A stretch of 64,000 nt of DNA from Coleofasciculaceae cyanobacterium. GTDB taxonomy: Bacteria; Cyanobacteriota; Cyanobacteriia; Cyanobacteriales; Xenococcaceae. The translations under genes and the position numbers were made by a program. This document shows, one piece after another, positions 1-8,562 of this stretch. How positions within the stretch are numbered: the first letter of the stretch is position 1; each line of letters begins with the position of its first letter. The notes under the pieces were generated by a model. The model ran no database searches and had not been told where the DNA came from. It saw only the letters and a program-made list of their open reading frames with translations. The DNA is taken from assembly GCA_036703275.1 (NCBI GenBank), contig DATNPK010000108.1, forward strand, positions 1-64,000, in the 5' to 3' direction.

Positions 1-22
1 TACCGTTAATTTCTGTTGTCAT
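1..22 (-). CDS. 5' end of a dynamin-like GTPase gene (partial, leaves window)
   Basis: Only the first seven codons are visible, reading MTTEING leftwards from an ATG at 22-20. The same N-terminus (MTTEINSK) and the same upstream DNA occur at 47722, where the downstream protein has a dynamin-type P-loop. The assignment therefore rests on that paralogue, not on the seven residues. Whether this copy is intact cannot be seen. Confidence 0.5.
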
Positions 23-225
23 GTATTTTATTTATGGTGCGAGAATTAAGCACAGCCTTACACAAAGGCTATATTTATATTCTTCCCAAACAACTAGTGA
101 AAATTAAAAGCTACATTGTTAGATAGTGAAGATATGGCAAAAAGTAATAATTATATAACTATGCAACAGCAGTGCTTACAGCAGACAAAATACTATGAAT
201 TACTCACGGCAAGCTTATGCTTCCA
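1..225. repeat. Direct duplication, left copy (partner at 47701-47925)
   Basis: This stretch aligns base for base, with scattered substitutions and small indels, to 47701-47925 in the same orientation. Shared blocks include the start of the dynamin-like gene, ATATTCTTCCCAAACAACT near 77-95, and GAATTACTCACGGCAAG near 197-213. The copy may extend left of the window. It covers the upstream region of a dynamin-like gene in both places. Confidence 0.85.
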
Positions 226-355
226 TTTAAAACTTTCGGCAATATTATGCTTCCTTAGAAGGTAAAATCATAAAAATTGCTTAACGTAAGAATAGGCATT
301 CTCCGAGTTTGTTGTGGCAATATTATGCTTCCTCTTGTGGCAAAGTTATGCTTCC
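208..355 (+). repeat. Four 17-bp direct repeats, consensus GGCAANNTTATGCTTCC
   Basis: Copies lie at 208-224, 238-254, 316-332 and 339-355, all in one orientation; only the two bases after GGCAA vary. Uneven spacing (13, 61 and 6 bases) is unlike a CRISPR or iteron array and more like transposase-binding sites at the end of a Mu/Tn7-type transposon. No transposase is visible in the window. Two degenerate copies occupy the equivalent place in the right duplicate (about 47900-47945). Confidence 0.7.
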
Positions 356-432
356 AGTCACAGCTTTGGTAGCTAAAACAACAGATTACTCTACTTTACT
401 TGAATAATTAGGCAGCATCTATTCATGGCGGA

Positions 433-651
433 TTGATGGTTGCTGCAGAAGGAATATTATTTGGCATAGCTGCGATCGTGGCTAGAATTTTACCAAGATG
501 GTCAGGATTATTGTTAATACTTGGAGTCAGTTTAAATCTTCTCTGCCGTCTGCTAGCATTTCCCGATCTGAGTCAGATTGTTGGCAGTATAGTTAGAAAT
601 ATTGCTTTGGTTGGCATGGGTAGAGCTATTTTAACGTTACTTTCGGGTTAA
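433..651 (+). pseudogene. C-terminal fragment of a multi-span membrane protein
   Basis: The frame encodes about 72 hydrophobic residues with two to three potential membrane helices and the segment ILPRWSGLLLILG. That segment resembles the C-terminal part of DUF4386-type membrane proteins, which are about three times longer. No proper upstream coding sequence is present: the reading frame begins just after the GGCAA repeat cluster, as if the gene had been cut there. A short intact membrane peptide is possible but less likely. Family assignment is tentative. Confidence 0.4.
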
Positions 652-671
652 GAGAGTTAAATTGTTAGAAT

Positions 672-692
672 AGCTCTAAGCTCTAAGCTCTA
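672..692. repeat. Heptad tandem repeat AGCTCTA x3
   Basis: Three perfect copies of AGCTCTA follow the membrane-protein fragment. Seven-base intergenic tandem repeats are a recognised cyanobacterial repeat class (STRR); longer examples are at 9886 and 18637. Confidence 0.6.
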
Positions 693-876
693 AGCCTTTT
701 CAAAGTTTTTTTATCTCTTCAATTTTAAAATTGAACTAAGAAAGCGGTTTTTCAATTAACCGAATAGTAAAGGATTCAGCTTATCCCGAATTCAGGTTAT
801 TTTAAGTACCAGACAACAAAATAATAATACTTAAAAATGTAGTGTTATTTTTATGAGAATGGATGCCGTCTTTATT

Positions 877-3480
877 TTAAAATTTTAAATCCAAGCAATC
901 TCTTAACTTAGCTGCCAAAATTCCCACGTAAGGTTCTTGGTCAATGGTGCCGTGGCTACCACCAACGAAATGACATTCAATCCCTTCTGTGGCTAATTTG
1001 TTCCAACTATCTTGCTGATCTAGTCTTAAAGTACCGCTAGCAAAGATCGTAATTTTGCCAGGATAACTACTCGATGGCATATAATTAGCTCTTGCTTTGA
1101 GATGACTGCGAAAAACCCGTCGTACATTTGCCATTAAAGGATCTGGAGATGTATTATCAGGGAAAAATCTCGCTTTCAGTTTTCGCAACTGCTGTCGATA
1201 TCGATATTGAAGGATGGTCAATAATTGACCATTACGACAAAAATAAGCAAAACTTTGCCAATATTCAGCTAGAGACTTCTCTTTTTTACTGCCATCAGCG
1301 TTTCTTAACTTTGAATAAATATTGGGAGGTAATCCACCATCAATCAAAGCCAATAAAGCTACCTTTTGTCGCTGCTCTACGAGTTGTCGTGCCATTTCAA
1401 AAGCGACAATACCACCAAAACATCTTCCTCCCAGATAATAAGGACCGACAGGTTGAATTGTTTGGATTTCCTGAATATAGTGTGCCGCCATATCTTCTAC
1501 TCGTTCATGGGGAGTCGTTTCTGCTTCTAAGCCCAGTGGTTGAGGAACATAAAAAGGCTGATCTGCACCCAGATGATGTACTAAATTGGCAAATCCTAAG
1601 AGGCTATTTCCAGCAGGAGGAATACAAAATAAAATCGGACGAGAATTTCCTGGTTGTGGGGGATTTAACCAAGAGCTAGCATTAGTATTCCCTTCTTGGC
1701 CGATTAGTTTGGCTAACTTTTCAATTGTTGGTGCTTGTAGCAAAGCAGATAGGGGTAACTTCTTGCCAAAAGAGCGATCGATTTCCGCAATTAAGCGAAA
1801 TGCCAGTAGGGAACTGCCTCCCACCTCAAAAAAGTTATCTTGAAGCTGAATCTGTGGGATGTCTAAAATTTCTGACCAGAGCTTAGTAAGTCTTAATTCT
1901 AAGGCATTTCTCGGCTTGAGATTAGTGGCTTGAGATTTGGCTCGCTCGGGAGACAAACGATTTGCTTGTTTAGCTCGTAGTTGCTGGCGATCGCGTTTAT
2001 TGAAGATTAATAAAGAATCAATAGGTTGCGTAGGATCGGCTACAATTTTTTCCAGCACTGTTTGCCAATGCCCTGCCATGGTTGCGATCGACGGAGATGA
2101 AAATAGATCGCTATTGTATTTCCAAACTCCAATTAGTCGATCGCGATCCTCCGTCAAAGACAGCGATAAATCAAAATCAGCCGTACCGTTATCGCTCTCT
2201 AATTGTTCAACAGTTAAACCAGATAGAGTTGGCGTACTGCTTGCGTTATTTTGGAGAACAAACATAACTTGAGATAGGGAAATTTGTCCCAGCCCCAAAT
2301 CTTGGACTAGCTGTTGTAGCGGAAAATCTTGGTGAGCATAAGCCCCAGTTACAGTTTTACTTACTCGACCTAGTAATTCCTGAAAACTAGGATCGCCAGA
2401 TAAGTCACTCCGCAGAATCAGGAGGTTAACCAAGTAACCCATAAGCTGTTTGAGTTCTGGGCGATTACGGTTGGCAATAGGAGTACAGACAAAAAGATTA
2501 TCTTGCTCGGTATAGACATGAAGCAGAATCTTAAACGTAGTTAATAAAGTAGCAAAAAGAGTTGCACCAGATTGATAACTAAGCTGTTTTAGCTTATCAG
2601 TGAGTGAGGGAGAGAGAGTTAACTTATAGGTAGAGCTTTTACGGGTCGGTAGGGCTGGCGCAGGATAGTCTGTCGGTAAGGCTAATTCTTGAAGATTTGT
2701 GCCAAGTTTTGCTTGCCAATAAGAATTTAATGCGGCTAAAAAATCATTTTGTAACCACTGGCGTTGCCAAACTGCAAAATCAGCATACTGGACCGATAAT
2801 TCTGGTAGAGATGAAGATTTACGCGCGGCAAAAGATTCGTAGAGTGCCGCTAATTCTCGCCAAAAAATTCCTTCAGACCAACCATCAAAGGCAATATGGT
2901 GAACGGTTATCAGTAATAGATGTTCTGTGGGTTCAAGCTGAACTAGACAAGCCCTTAAAAGATATCCACTGGTGAGATCGAAGGGTTGTCGAGCAACTTC
3001 TTGAATAAGCCGTGCGATCGCCGTTTCTCGTTCTTGGGAAATTAGCGATGATGGCAGTTGCTTTACGGTCAAACTCCAGTCGTCCTCAGTCTCAGTAACT
3101 ATTTGAACTGGATAATTATCCACGGTAGCAAATTGGGTTCTTAAAGCTTGCTGGCGACGTAAGATTTCTTTAAAACTTTGTTCTAGGGCTGTAATATTAA
3201 GCTGACCTTGCAAACGGAGTGCGAAGGGAATATTATAAGCCGTACTTTCCGAGGATAGTTGTTCGAGCAACCAGAGCCTTTCTTGGTTAAAAGATAGGGG
3301 TAAATCGCGATCGCGATCGACAGGCACTAATGGTGGTGCTTGATTTTGCAGACCAATAATAGTTTTAATCGCTTGCCAAAGATCGTTTGGTGCTTCGAGT
3401 TTAGTCTCGGCAAGCGCGATCGCCTTGTTGTTCTGAGCTGTTGATGAGATGCTAGGCAATTCGGTTTCTATAGGTTTCAT
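877..3480 (-). CDS. Minimal NRPS: condensation - carrier - thioesterase
   Basis: 867 residues with three domains. A condensation domain runs from about residue 58 to 490, with the N-terminal motif SFNQERLWLLEQL and intact catalytic HHIAFDG at 194-200. A carrier domain at about 525-595 has NFFEVGGSSLL, phosphopantetheine serine about 557. A type I thioesterase at about 612-860 follows. The thioesterase nucleophile motif reads GGRCFGG, with cysteine 687 where serine is usual; a late GSHG supplies the likely catalytic histidine. There is no adenylation domain, so substrates must be loaded in trans, presumably by the ligase at 5048-6577 and the free carrier just upstream. It is the last gene of the transcription unit. 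Product unknown; an ester or amide of an aryl acid is an inference. Confidence 0.88.
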   Translation of the reverse strand: MKPIETELPSISSTAQNNKAIALAETKLEAPNDLWQAIKTIIGLQNQAPPLVPVDRDRDLPLSFNQERLWLLEQLSSESTAYNIPFALRLQGQLNITALEQSFKEILRRQQALRTQFATVDNYPVQIVTETEDDWSLTVKQLPSSLISQERETAIARLIQEVARQPFDLTSGYLLRACLVQLEPTEHLLLITVHHIAFDGWSEGIFWRELAALYESFAARKSSSLPELSVQYADFAVWQRQWLQNDFLAALNSYWQAKLGTNLQELALPTDYPAPALPTRKSSTYKLTLSPSLTDKLKQLSYQSGATLFATLLTTFKILLHVYTEQDNLFVCTPIANRNRPELKQLMGYLVNLLILRSDLSGDPSFQELLGRVSKTVTGAYAHQDFPLQQLVQDLGLGQISLSQVMFVLQNNASSTPTLSGLTVEQLESDNGTADFDLSLSLTEDRDRLIGVWKYNSDLFSSPSIATMAGHWQTVLEKIVADPTQPIDSLLIFNKRDRQQLRAKQANRLSPERAKSQATNLKPRNALELRLTKLWSEILDIPQIQLQDNFFEVGGSSLLAFRLIAEIDRSFGKKLPLSALLQAPTIEKLAKLIGQEGNTNASSWLNPPQPGNSRPILFCIPPAGNSLLGFANLVHHLGADQPFYVPQPLGLEAETTPHERVEDMAAHYIQEIQTIQPVGPYYLGGRCFGGIVAFEMARQLVEQRQKVALLALIDGGLPPNIYSKLRNADGSKKEKSLAEYWQSFAYFCRNGQLLTILQYRYRQQLRKLKARFFPDNTSPDPLMANVRRVFRSHLKARANYMPSSSYPGKITIFASGTLRLDQQDSWNKLATEGIECHFVGGSHGTIDQEPYVGILAAKLRDCLDLKF

Positions 3481-3528
3481 TGTTTATTACTTATTACCAA
3501 TTTCTGCTGTGTAGTGGAACTAGATTTC

Positions 3529-3804
3529 TTACTCGATCTCTTGCTTTTTCTCAATTAATTCGACAATTTTGGCAACAGTTTGAAAATTATCAAAGCTAAT
3601 TTCATCACTTTCAAACTTGACATCAAAAGCATCTTGCAAGCTAAAAATGAGAGACATAGCATTAATTGAATCTAGTCCCAGACTAAAAATATCGCATTCA
3701 TCTGAGAGATTTTGCCCCTCAACATTTGGTAATAACTCTAAAATTACATTTTGAGTTTTTTGTTTTAATTCTTCAACAGTCATAGTTTTCATCGTGCTTG
3801 GCAA
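3529..3804 (-). CDS. Free acyl/peptidyl carrier protein
   Basis: 91 residues with the carrier signature LGLDSINAMSLIF; the serine of DSI should carry the phosphopantetheine arm. The acidic four-helix pattern and length match stand-alone carriers. Translation may start at the second methionine (MKTMTVEELKQ). It sits 48 bases upstream of the condensation-carrier-thioesterase gene and downstream of the DAHP synthase and AMP ligase genes. That order suggests it receives the acyl group activated by the ligase and presents it to the condensation domain. It differs from a housekeeping fatty-acid ACP, whose motif is typically DSLDTVEL. Confidence 0.88.
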   Translation of the reverse strand: MPSTMKTMTVEELKQKTQNVILELLPNVEGQNLSDECDIFSLGLDSINAMSLIFSLQDAFDVKFESDEISFDNFQTVAKIVELIEKKQEIE

Positions 3805-3821
3805 ATATTAAATGTTTTGTA

Positions 3822-3852
<31 letters not shown>

Positions 3853-3904
3853 CAAAAATTGCTGCTAATTCTATTACTTTCGCTGTTTAAAGAGCTAGCA
3901 ATTT

Positions 3905-5035
3905 CTATCCTTTTGTAGTTAGCAAATTGCGGACGGGTATCCCAGACACAACCGTTCCACAGGAGTAAATAGTAATGTTTCTATCTGTATTGAGTCGCTC
4001 GTAAGCAGACAAAATAATTTTTTCGGTATCTGACCAACCTATGCATTTATCGGTCACGGAAACACCATATTTCAATTCTTCTAAATTTCGAGGAATCTTC
4101 TGATTACCTTCAAACAAATTAGATTCCAGCATCATGCCAACTATCGATTGATTGCCATCGGCTATTTGTTGCAGAATATTCTCCAGCACCGAAGCCTGTA
4201 ATTGATGGTTTTTACTAGAGTTTCCATGGCTGCAATCAATGACGATCTTCTGAGGCAAACTGAGAGCTGCTAATTGATTTTCTGCCCTCGTTACCGTCGC
4301 AGCATCAAAATTAGAGGCGCGATCGCTGCCTCGCAAAATAAGATGACCGTAATGATTACCTTTAGTTTTAAACGTGCTGACTTGCCCTTGGCGACCGAGT
4401 CCGAGAAAATTGTGAGGCATCCTGGAAGATTGAATGGCGTTTAAAGCCACTTGAAAGTTGCCATCAGTATTGTTTTTAAACCCGACTGGCATAGACAGCC
4501 CACTAGCCATTTCCCGATGAGTTTGCGATTCAATTGTCCTCGCGCCAATTGCCGACCAAGAAATTAACTCGGCTAGATACTGAGGGGTTATGGGATCTAA
4601 GGCTTCGGTAGCAGCAGGTAGACCGATTTCGGCAATTTTAATGAGTAAATTACGTGCCGTAAATAGACCTTTGTGCACATTAAAAGAATCATCTAGATCG
4701 GGGTCGTTAATTAATCCTTTCCAGCCTACAGTTGTCCTGGGTTTTTCAAAATAAACCCTCATCACAATCAACAATTTATCTTTAACTTTTTGAGCCAAGG
4801 CTTTTAGCTTTTGAGCATAATGTTGCGCTCCTTCTGGATCGTGAATCGAACATGGGCCGACAATCATAAATTTTCTGGTGTCTTTTCCCTCAAGAATATT
4901 TTGTAATTCTTGCCTTCCTTGCAAAACCGTCTTAGCAGCAGCTTGGGTTAAAGGTAACTGATTTTTGAGTTGAACTGGGGTCAATAAAGCTCTAGAGGAT
5001 TCGATGTTGACATCTAGTATGGCTTCGATATTCAT
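3905..5035 (-). CDS. aroF: 3-deoxy-7-phosphoheptulonate (DAHP) synthase, class I
   Basis: 376 residues. Condenses phosphoenolpyruvate with erythrose 4-phosphate, the entry step of the shikimate pathway. Family motifs are clear: VGPCSIHDP at 59-67, RVYFEKPRTTVGWKG at 93-107, GARTIESQTHREMASGLS at 164-181 and VGFKNNTDG at 184-192. The length matches AroF/G/H enzymes. It starts 13 bases after the AMP-ligase stop codon, so the two are surely co-transcribed. Placement inside an aryl-acid gene set suggests a dedicated copy that raises chorismate supply rather than the housekeeping enzyme. Feedback sensitivity cannot be judged from motifs alone. Confidence 0.95.
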   Translation of the reverse strand: MNIEAILDVNIESSRALLTPVQLKNQLPLTQAAAKTVLQGRQELQNILEGKDTRKFMIVGPCSIHDPEGAQHYAQKLKALAQKVKDKLLIVMRVYFEKPRTTVGWKGLINDPDLDDSFNVHKGLFTARNLLIKIAEIGLPAATEALDPITPQYLAELISWSAIGARTIESQTHREMASGLSMPVGFKNNTDGNFQVALNAIQSSRMPHNFLGLGRQGQVSTFKTKGNHYGHLILRGSDRASNFDAATVTRAENQLAALSLPQKIVIDCSHGNSSKNHQLQASVLENILQQIADGNQSIVGMMLESNLFEGNQKIPRNLEELKYGVSVTDKCIGWSDTEKIILSAYERLNTDRNITIYSCGTVVSGIPVRNLLTTKG

Positions 5036-5047
5036 AACTTATTACTT

Positions 5048-6577
5048 TTAAACCAGAGCTTTGCGCAGAATTTTGCCTAGTGGACTTTTGGGAATTTCTT
5101 CGCGGAATTCGATAATTCTGGGTACTTTAAATTCAGCCAATCTGGCTTTGCAGTAGGCGGAGATTTCTTTGGCATCACACTGTTGCGAACCTTCGGTAAC
5201 GATGACTGCTTTAATTATTTCTCCAGCAAAAAAGCCTTTAACACCAACGACAACTGCTTCTTTGATGTTCGCGTGAGTAATCAAAACATCTTCTATTTCA
5301 ATTGGATCGACCTTACGACCTCCCGTATCAATTAAGATTTTCTTTCTGCCAGTAATATAAAGATGACCAGACTCATCGATTTTCCCTAAGTCACCAGTAA
5401 AAAATGCTCTATCTTTAAAGGTTTGTTGATTGAGTTCTGGCATATTGTGGTATTCACTGGTTAGTGTCTCGCTTTTAATCACGATTTCGCCAATTTCTCC
5501 TACGGGCAATTGAGTTTCGCGATCGCCGATAATTTTAAGTTCGACATTTTGCATCGGACGACCAACCGAACCATAAGGTTTATCTGAATCTTCTAAGTCG
5601 ATCGCCACCGAACCTGCTTCTGTGCAACCATAAAGTTGTTTGATAGAGATGCCAAATCTTGCCCGAAATCGTTCATAAATATCCTGAGAGAGAAAATTAC
5701 CAGCAGAGAAGCATAGTCTTAAAGAGCTTAAATCGGCTTGAGTATCGGTCGGTGTTTCTGCCAAAGTATTAAAGATATAAGGTACTGCTGGCAAAATAGT
5801 AATTTGCTCTTGTTCGATTAGCTCTAAGACTCTCAAACGTCTAAAAATAAAGGGAACTTCCACTGGCGTTCCCTGTTGCCGAAACTGCTCTAAAATAACT
5901 AAAGTCGCTCCGTTATCAATAGAAGCAAGCAAGCAATTTCCCAAGCCATGAGCGTGATACATGGGAACTAAACATAAAATATTGTCTGCTGAAGTTATTT
6001 TGGCGGTTTGCGTAAAATTATTAACCTCATGGTATAAATTGTATTGAGTTCTGCCTACTCTTTTGGGTCGGCCTGTAGAACCTGAAGAATATTGATACAA
6101 GAAATTTTCCCCAGCCAAAACGATATTGTCTTCGATTTTGGTTTCTTCAGGCAAGATGAGATCGTAAAAATAAGTTGAAGAGGGATTAGCCCCATCAATC
6201 GTAATTAACTCGATTTGTCGCTCTGATTTTGAAATAATCTGGTGGCAAAGGTCGGCTCTTATAGTATCGGTAATAATTACTTGGGCATCACTATCATTGA
6301 TATAGTAACTAAGCTCTTCTTCCTTAAATAGATGGTTTAATGGCAAGAAAATAGCATTTAGTTTGGCAGCAGCATAAAAGCTAACCACAAATTCGCTGCA
6401 GTTGGGCAAGACAACCGCAACACAGTCACAGTGAGAGATCCCTAAAGAGCTAAGACCTTTACTAAAGCCTTTAATTCGATCGTATAGCTCTTGATAGGCA
6501 ATATTCGAGCGATCGTCAACAATAGCAGTCTTTTTAGGATATTTTTGGACAATCTTAGCCAAATTTTGTTCTAGCAT
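5048..6577 (-). CDS. AMP-forming acyl/aryl ligase (ANL superfamily)
   Basis: 509 residues, the usual length of a stand-alone adenylating enzyme. The P-loop reads SSGSTGRPK (164-172) after YQY. A5 is YGCTEAG (316-322), A7 is TGDLG (394-398), the hinge region is GRKKILIDTGGRKV, and the C-terminal catalytic lysine is in SPLGKILRK (about 502). It activates a carboxylate as the adenylate and transfers it to CoA or a carrier. Neighbouring chorismate-lyase-like and carrier genes make 4-hydroxybenzoate a reasonable substrate, but specificity cannot be read with confidence from sequence. Confidence 0.88.
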   Translation of the reverse strand: MLEQNLAKIVQKYPKKTAIVDDRSNIAYQELYDRIKGFSKGLSSLGISHCDCVAVVLPNCSEFVVSFYAAAKLNAIFLPLNHLFKEEELSYYINDSDAQVIITDTIRADLCHQIISKSERQIELITIDGANPSSTYFYDLILPEETKIEDNIVLAGENFLYQYSSGSTGRPKRVGRTQYNLYHEVNNFTQTAKITSADNILCLVPMYHAHGLGNCLLASIDNGATLVILEQFRQQGTPVEVPFIFRRLRVLELIEQEQITILPAVPYIFNTLAETPTDTQADLSSLRLCFSAGNFLSQDIYERFRARFGISIKQLYGCTEAGSVAIDLEDSDKPYGSVGRPMQNVELKIIGDRETQLPVGEIGEIVIKSETLTSEYHNMPELNQQTFKDRAFFTGDLGKIDESGHLYITGRKKILIDTGGRKVDPIEIEDVLITHANIKEAVVVGVKGFFAGEIIKAVIVTEGSQQCDAKEISAYCKARLAEFKVPRIIEFREEIPKSPLGKILRKALV

Positions 6578-6653
6578 ATTTAACCTTTAACTACTGTACG
6601 GGCGAACGGTCGTTCGCCCCTAAATACTAATCAACATCAACCCATGTACTGAT

Positions 6654-7250
6654 TCAAAACCCCGATTGAAAATAACTTGCGGGAAATTTTTCAGTAATCG
6701 TCATAATCGGCTGACCTTGAGAAAAGACGCGATAAGTGCGCGAAAAAATCTTATCTTCTGGTTTGAGTGGAAAATAAGCTAATAGTTGCTCCGCAGTTTC
6801 TTCAGCAGTATCGATTATTTCCTTGAATGTTTCCAGCTTGTGTTCCAACCAAAGTCTACCTAGGGGAGTTTTTGAATGTAACAATTCATTTTTAAACTTT
6901 TCGTCTAATCTTTCAATAACTAGAATTGATTCGGCATAAATAAAATTTTTGCGGCTGATTTTCCCTTGAAGTAAGACTTTTCGTTCGATTACTTCGCTAC
7001 CCTGTTTTACTGCTAATGGCGCAATATTTTGGGTAATGGAAACTATTCCTTCAGAAAGTTTAACTATCCGAATTTTTTCAAATAAATAGGCTTCTAATAT
7101 TTCGGTTAGCGTTCCATCAGTGGTCAGCACAATACGTTGCAGGGTACTTAGTTCTGACGGATTGATATGATTGCGGATTAAGGATTGATTTAAATCCTGA
7201 CGCATCGTATCATTTTGATTTGCTGTGGTGGTAATCGTTTGAGCTGACAT
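6654..7250 (-). CDS. Chorismate pyruvate-lyase-like protein (DUF98/UbiC type)
   Basis: 198 residues. The segment QRIVLTTDGTLTEILEAY near residues 40-57, the charged VIERKVLLQGK block and the C-terminal ITEKFPASYF are typical of the DUF98 chorismate-lyase family, which cuts chorismate to 4-hydroxybenzoate and pyruvate. Family length is usually 160-200 residues, so the gene is complete. It lies about 75 bases upstream of the AMP ligase. A housekeeping role in plastoquinone synthesis is possible, since cyanobacteria use this enzyme there. Clustering with a DAHP synthase and NRPS parts argues for a specialised second copy. Confidence 0.8.
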   Translation of the reverse strand: MSAQTITTTANQNDTMRQDLNQSLIRNHINPSELSTLQRIVLTTDGTLTEILEAYLFEKIRIVKLSEGIVSITQNIAPLAVKQGSEVIERKVLLQGKISRKNFIYAESILVIERLDEKFKNELLHSKTPLGRLWLEHKLETFKEIIDTAEETAEQLLAYFPLKPEDKIFSRTYRVFSQGQPIMTITEKFPASYFQSGF

Positions 7251-7297
7251 CTTTGTAATTCTCCTAAAGCTGTAAATCTTTTGAATTGAGGGAAAAA

Positions 7298-8509
7298 CTA
7301 GGCGACAATCGTAATCTGTTCTGGGCTAAGAGAAGGTATGTTAGACAATATGGCAATTTCAGAGGCAACAATCGAGCCACTACCATCAGGATCGAAACTA
7401 AGTAGACCAGTATCAGTTTCGTAGAAAAAACTAGCCCCAGTTGCCAAAGAGTAAGAATTTGTACTACTAATAAAGTCTCCAGTTTCCGAATCGACTTCTG
7501 TTAAGTTTGTGCCAGCAACTAAGCCACCATCAAAACCAGAAGCGGAGAATAACAGGCGATCGCCGATGCTAAAATCTGTGATGGTATCAATCTCTAAATC
7601 GAGATTTTCATAAACGAAGCTATCTGCACCTTCACCACCACTTAAAGAATCTGCGCCACCATTACCAAACAAAATATTTGCCTGCTCGTTACCTGTTAAG
7701 CGATCGCTATATGCCGTCCCCGTAATGTGGTTGACTCCAGTGAGGGTAACTTGCCCTACCAGAGAGTCATACCAAGCATTACCGATCTCTTGATATCCCG
7801 CAGCATTGGGATGGATTCCGTCAGCTATTAGATCGTCGAGATTTAGCGCTCCGCCACCGTTGACGTAGGTTACTTGTGAACCCTGCTGTTGGGCTAGTTC
7901 TGGTAACTCTAGGTTAACTTCTTTGACAATACTGGCTCGCAGTTCGCCCCTAAATGCAGGATCGATAGGTGCAATAGAAGAAACCAATATCGGTACATCG
8001 GGTAGCTTATCTTGCAGGCGATCGATTAGTCGATTGAGATCTTCAATTACTGTAGCAGCATCATCAGAGTGCAAGATATCGTTAGTTCCTGCCATCACCA
8101 GCACGACATCAGGTTGATAGTTTTTTAATAACCCGCCCTCTACTAACCCTGTCAGCTGATCAATCGTCCATCCTGGGTGTCCTTCATGTTCTGCATCATC
8201 TAGATTAGTCTTATCATTAGTTTTAGAACCGATAAAATCGATACTCAAATCATCAGCAACAAAATTATTCTTTAACTGTATGCGATATGCACCAGGTGTA
8301 GGCTCAACGGGGTATTGGCCTGAGGTAATAGAATCCCCAATTGTGAGGATTTTTGGTTGCTCAATGGTTCCATATATCGGAGTAAGTACCCGAGCTGTAG
8401 CAAGATTGGCAATAATAACACTGCTACCTTGACTATAGTCAGCAGTGTTATTAAGATCGACAGTTAAGTTGCTAGAAGGATTGTTGAGCGAGATGAGATC
8501 GATTGCCAT
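7298..8509 (-). CDS. SGNH/GDSL esterase with C-terminal RTX calcium-binding repeats
   Basis: 403 residues. SGNH blocks: IGDSITSG with Ser60, the HPGWTID segment at about 111-117, GTND at 141-144 and DGIHPNAAGY with Asp230/His233. From about 262 to 300 there are glycine/aspartate-rich nonapeptide repeats (GNGGADSLSGGEGADSF) that bind calcium. No N-terminal signal peptide is present, as expected for type I secretion through a C-terminal signal. It is first in the aryl-acid/NRPS gene set. It may hydrolyse or transfer an ester outside the cell; the substrate is unknown. It could instead belong with the polysaccharide genes upstream. Confidence 0.85.
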   Translation of the reverse strand: MAIDLISLNNPSSNLTVDLNNTADYSQGSSVIIANLATARVLTPIYGTIEQPKILTIGDSITSGQYPVEPTPGAYRIQLKNNFVADDLSIDFIGSKTNDKTNLDDAEHEGHPGWTIDQLTGLVEGGLLKNYQPDVVLVMAGTNDILHSDDAATVIEDLNRLIDRLQDKLPDVPILVSSIAPIDPAFRGELRASIVKEVNLELPELAQQQGSQVTYVNGGGALNLDDLIADGIHPNAAGYQEIGNAWYDSLVGQVTLTGVNHITGTAYSDRLTGNEQANILFGNGGADSLSGGEGADSFVYENLDLEIDTITDFSIGDRLLFSASGFDGGLVAGTNLTEVDSETGDFISSTNSYSLATGASFFYETDTGLLSFDPDGSGSIVASEIAILSNIPSLSPEQITIVA

Positions 8510-8562
8510 GACAAATATAATTAGAGAAACAACTTAATTAACCTAGAAATTGATTTTCAGCC

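Noticed and set aside
208-355. 17-bp repeats considered as a CRISPR array or plasmid iterons
   Set aside because: Spacing is irregular (6 to 61 bases), only four copies, and no cas or rep gene is near; transposon end is the better reading.
1128-1679. 183-codon plus-strand open frame opposite the thioesterase
   Set aside because: It is antisense to well-conserved thioesterase coding sequence, has no family resemblance and no ribosome binding site. Shadow frame.
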